The notes below the pieces were generated by a model, which was not told where the DNA came from, made no database searches, and saw only the letters and a list, made by a program, of their open reading frames with translations. Shown here piece by piece: positions 5,634 to 6,996 of a DNA stretch of 6,996 nt. The first letter of the stretch is position 1; each line of letters starts with the position of its first letter. The stretch is from Microbacteriaceae bacterium. GTDB lineage: Bacteria > Actinomycetota > Actinomycetes > Actinomycetales > Microbacteriaceae. The DNA lies in the NCBI GenBank assembly GCA_017744755.1, contig JAGIAU010000116.1:1-6996 (forward strand), written 5' to 3'. The translations under genes were made by a program, and so were the position numbers.

Positions 5634-5672
5634 CGCCCGTAGTGATCGGGCGGGAGACGGTTTGATACCGTC
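5634..5672 (+). promoter_or_regulatory. Two adjacent small hairpins with a -10-like box, upstream of the lipoprotein gene
   Basis: CGCCCG (5634-5639) pairs perfectly with CGGGCG (5647-5652) across a seven-base loop. GACGGT (5656-5661) pairs with ACCGTC (5667-5672) across the loop TTGAT. TACCGT at 5666-5671 fits TAnnnT and is a possible -10 box, which would leave a leader of about 75 bases before the ATG at 5751. The palindromes could be operators or leader structure. No known riboswitch consensus was recognised. The rest of the 5598-5750 gap holds no gene that I can support. Confidence 0.35.
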
Positions 5673-5750
5673 GCCTCCGCGACCATCCGGTCGTCCATCC
5701 GGCAAGCACGCGAAGCCTCGCAGCCACCCCCACGACTGAAGGCGATCGTC

Positions 5751-6293
5751 ATGAAGACTCCTGCTGCCCTCCGCTCCGCCGCCGCGCTCCTCTCGGCGGT
5801 CCTCCTCGCCGGCTGCGCCGCGCAGAGCGCGCCCGCGCCGTCGGAGAGCGACCCGGTCGCCTCCGCCCCCGCCGGGGCCGACTGCGGCGATGCGGGCGTC
5901 CGCGTCGTCGTCGAGTTCACGGTCCTCGAGGACGCGCAGGACGTCGACGCCTGCGTCCTCGCCGATGCGCCGACCTCCGCGACCGAGGTCCTCGCCGCCG
6001 CCGGCGTCGGCACCGAGGGCACCCTGAAGTGGGGCGACGCCTCCATCTGCCGCATCGACGGTCGTCCGTCCCAGGAGGAGACGGTGCGCGTCGACGGCTT
6101 CCCGCCGATCCACGAGGACTGCGACGACTTCACCCCCGGCGCCTACTGGGCGGTCTGGGTGCTGCCCGCGGGCGGCGAGTGGGCCTACGCGCCGGTCGGG
6201 GTGAACGAGCTCGAGCTGCAACCCGGTGAGGCCCTCGGCCTCGTCTTCACAACGGGCGACGGCACGGTCTCGCTCCCTCCGACGGCCGGCTGA
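5751..6293 (+). CDS. Small secreted lipoprotein of an ECF-transporter cluster
   Basis: A 180-residue protein with a lipoprotein signal peptide: Lys2 and Arg8, a hydrophobic stretch from about 10 to 20, and the lipobox LAGC with Cys22 as the lipidated residue. A short Ala/Pro/Ser linker follows, then a compact domain with four further cysteines (45, 68, 100, 124) that could form two disulfides outside the membrane. The segments EVLAAAGVGTEG, SICRIDGRP and AYWAVWVLPAGGEWAYAPVG resemble a group of small actinobacterial exported proteins that I recall next to ECF/CbiQ-type transporter genes; this is memory of a pattern, not a search result. GAAGG at 5738-5742 is a suitable ribosome binding site. 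The stop is 12 bases before the next gene, so the two are probably one operon. Substrate binding or delivery to the transporter is a reasonable guess; no function is demonstrated. Confidence 0.75.
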   Translation: MKTPAALRSAAALLSAVLLAGCAAQSAPAPSESDPVASAPAGADCGDAGVRVVVEFTVLEDAQDVDACVLADAPTSATEVLAAAGVGTEGTLKWGDASICRIDGRPSQEETVRVDGFPPIHEDCDDFTPGAYWAVWVLPAGGEWAYAPVGVNELELQPGEALGLVFTTGDGTVSLPPTAG

Positions 6294-6305
6294 GCCGGAG
6301 CCCCG

Positions 6306-6996
6306 ATGCGCTGGCGGCCCGGACCGGTCCTCGTCGCACTCGCGACCGCGGCCGTGTTCGTCGTCGCCCGCGTGTGCTACGCCGCCGTCTTCGGCGGGCT
6401 GTCGGCCGGCGAGCCCGTGCTGCTCGACCTGCCGCGGCTGCGCGGCGCGGGCGTGTTCGCGCATGTCGCCTTCCTTGGCCCGGTGACCGGCTCGGCGATC
6501 GTCAGAACGCTCCTGGGCGCCCTCCCGTTCGCGGCGGTCATCGTCGGCTGCGGCCTCCTCGCCTCGCTCCTCGACGTGCGCCGCGGCCTCGCCCGGCTCG
6601 CCGGGCACGGTCCCGTGCGGAACCTCGGCCGTGCGCTCGTCGTCGCCTGGGACACCGTCCCGTCGCTCGTCGGCGCGGTGCGCGACTCGGCGCTCGCGGC
6701 GCGGCTGCTCGGCCGTCGGCCCGGCCCGCGCGCGCTCGTCCCCGTGCTCGAGCATGCGATCGAGCACGCCGTCGCGCTGGGCGCGTCGATGGAGGTGCGC
6801 GGGCTGGGGGCGCGTTCCCGGTCCGAGGCCGTCGCCTGCGAGCGGCCCGTCGTCGCGCACGGGGTCGTGCTGTCGCGCGGCGACTGGGCGATGCGGGTGC
6901 CGGAGCTCTCGCTCCCGGCCGGCTCGCTCGTGCTCGTGACGGGGGGGACGGGCTCGGGGAAGTCGACGCTGCTGAACGCCATGAGCGGGCTCTTCC
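6306..6996 (+). CDS. EcfT-like membrane domain fused to an ABC ATPase (3' end outside window)
   Basis: An open frame of 230 codons that continues past the window edge without a stop. Residues 6-29 and 64-90 are strongly hydrophobic and likely membrane helices. Residues 108-170 resemble the coupling region of energy-coupling factor T components: LVVAWDTVPSLVGAVRDSALAARLLGRRPG, then VLEHAIEHAVALGASMEVRGLGARSRS, where MEVRGLGAR matches the usual Ala-Arg-Gly motif with Val for Ala. From about 180 the chain turns into an ABC ATPase start: strand VVLSRGDWAMRVPELSLPAGSLVLV, then Walker A GGTGSGKST with Lys219 (6960-6962). The order T domain then ATPase in one chain is unusual, since the parts are usually separate proteins. 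The T part is short, and its first coupling motif (normally Ala-Arg-Gly, here around LLGRRPG) is degenerate. GGAG at 6297-6300 is the likely ribosome binding site. The Q-loop, signature motif and Walker B lie beyond the window. Confidence 0.78.
   Translation, partial: MRWRPGPVLVALATAAVFVVARVCYAAVFGGLSAGEPVLLDLPRLRGAGVFAHVAFLGPVTGSAIVRTLLGALPFAAVIVGCGLLASLLDVRRGLARLAGHGPVRNLGRALVVAWDTVPSLVGAVRDSALAARLLGRRPGPRALVPVLEHAIEHAVALGASMEVRGLGARSRSEAVACERPVVAHGVVLSRGDWAMRVPELSLPAGSLVLVTGGTGSGKSTLLNAMSGLF

Noticed and set aside
4269..5642. 457-codon open frame on the + strand opposite gabD
   Set aside because: The composition is almost only Arg, Gly, Glu, Asp, Ala, Leu and Val with no family signature, while the opposite strand encodes a complete aldehyde dehydrogenase.
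5598..5750. Possible cobalamin riboswitch before the ECF operon
   Set aside because: Short GGTCC/CCTGCC-like pieces are present, but the conserved core elements are absent and their order and distance to the start codon do not fit.
5574..6860. 428-codon open frame on the - strand
   Set aside because: It is antisense to the lipoprotein and the EcfT-ATPase gene, both of which have ribosome binding sites and recognisable motifs.
6941..6947. Run of seven G in the Walker A codons as a frameshift
   Set aside because: The frame reads through it correctly as T-G-G-T-G-S-G-K-S-T, so there is no sign of an error or programmed slippage.

Overview
This is a very GC-rich window with strong G/C bias at third codon positions. 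The gene set is PcrA/UvrD1-type helicase, aguB-aguA, a ribbon-helix-helix/MazF-type toxin-antitoxin pair, a GabD-type dehydrogenase and ECF-transporter genes. It also carries 28-base palindrome-derived repeats and apparently leaderless starts with a TAnnnT box 6-7 bases before the ATG. Together these point to a high-GC actinobacterium, most likely Microbacteriaceae or a close relative. The family-level placement is inference.

Layout: (1) 1-1159, +, the C-terminal part of a PcrA/UvrD1 DNA helicase whose 5' end is outside the window. (2) 1160-1280, an intergenic region holding three copies of a 16-bp motif, two direct and one inverted, upstream of (3) 1281-2243, aguB (N-carbamoylputrescine amidase). 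AguB is translationally coupled through a 4-base GTGA overlap to (4) 2240-3265, aguA (agmatine deiminase). (5) 3266-3517, an intergenic region with a long hairpin made of two inverted repeat copies, then a candidate operator for (6) 3518-4073, a two-gene toxin-antitoxin module. (7) 4101-5564, -, an aldehyde dehydrogenase of the succinate-semialdehyde dehydrogenase (GabD) type, convergent with the toxin gene. (8) 5565-5750, a divergent control region with a near-perfect 19-bp palindrome next to gabD and two small hairpins on the other side. (9) 5751-6293, +, a small lipoprotein, followed 12 bases later by (10) 6306 to the window end, a reading frame that fuses a small EcfT-like membrane part to an ABC ATPase with an intact Walker A motif. 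This last gene is open at the window edge.

How the genes work together: AguA and AguB convert agmatine to N-carbamoylputrescine and then to putrescine. A GabD enzyme performs the last step of putrescine/GABA catabolism (succinate semialdehyde to succinate), so these three genes may belong to one polyamine-utilisation pathway even though they are not in one operon. The enzymes between putrescine and succinate semialdehyde are not in the window. The lipoprotein and the EcfT-EcfA fusion look like the start of an ECF-type vitamin or metal uptake operon. Its substrate cannot be read from this window.

The most unusual signal is the repeat family. The same sequence core occurs as an inverted pair inside the pcrA coding sequence (in frame, in the linker before the C-terminal domain), as a single shorter copy inside aguA (in frame, in a loop), and as an inverted pair directly after the aguA stop codon.
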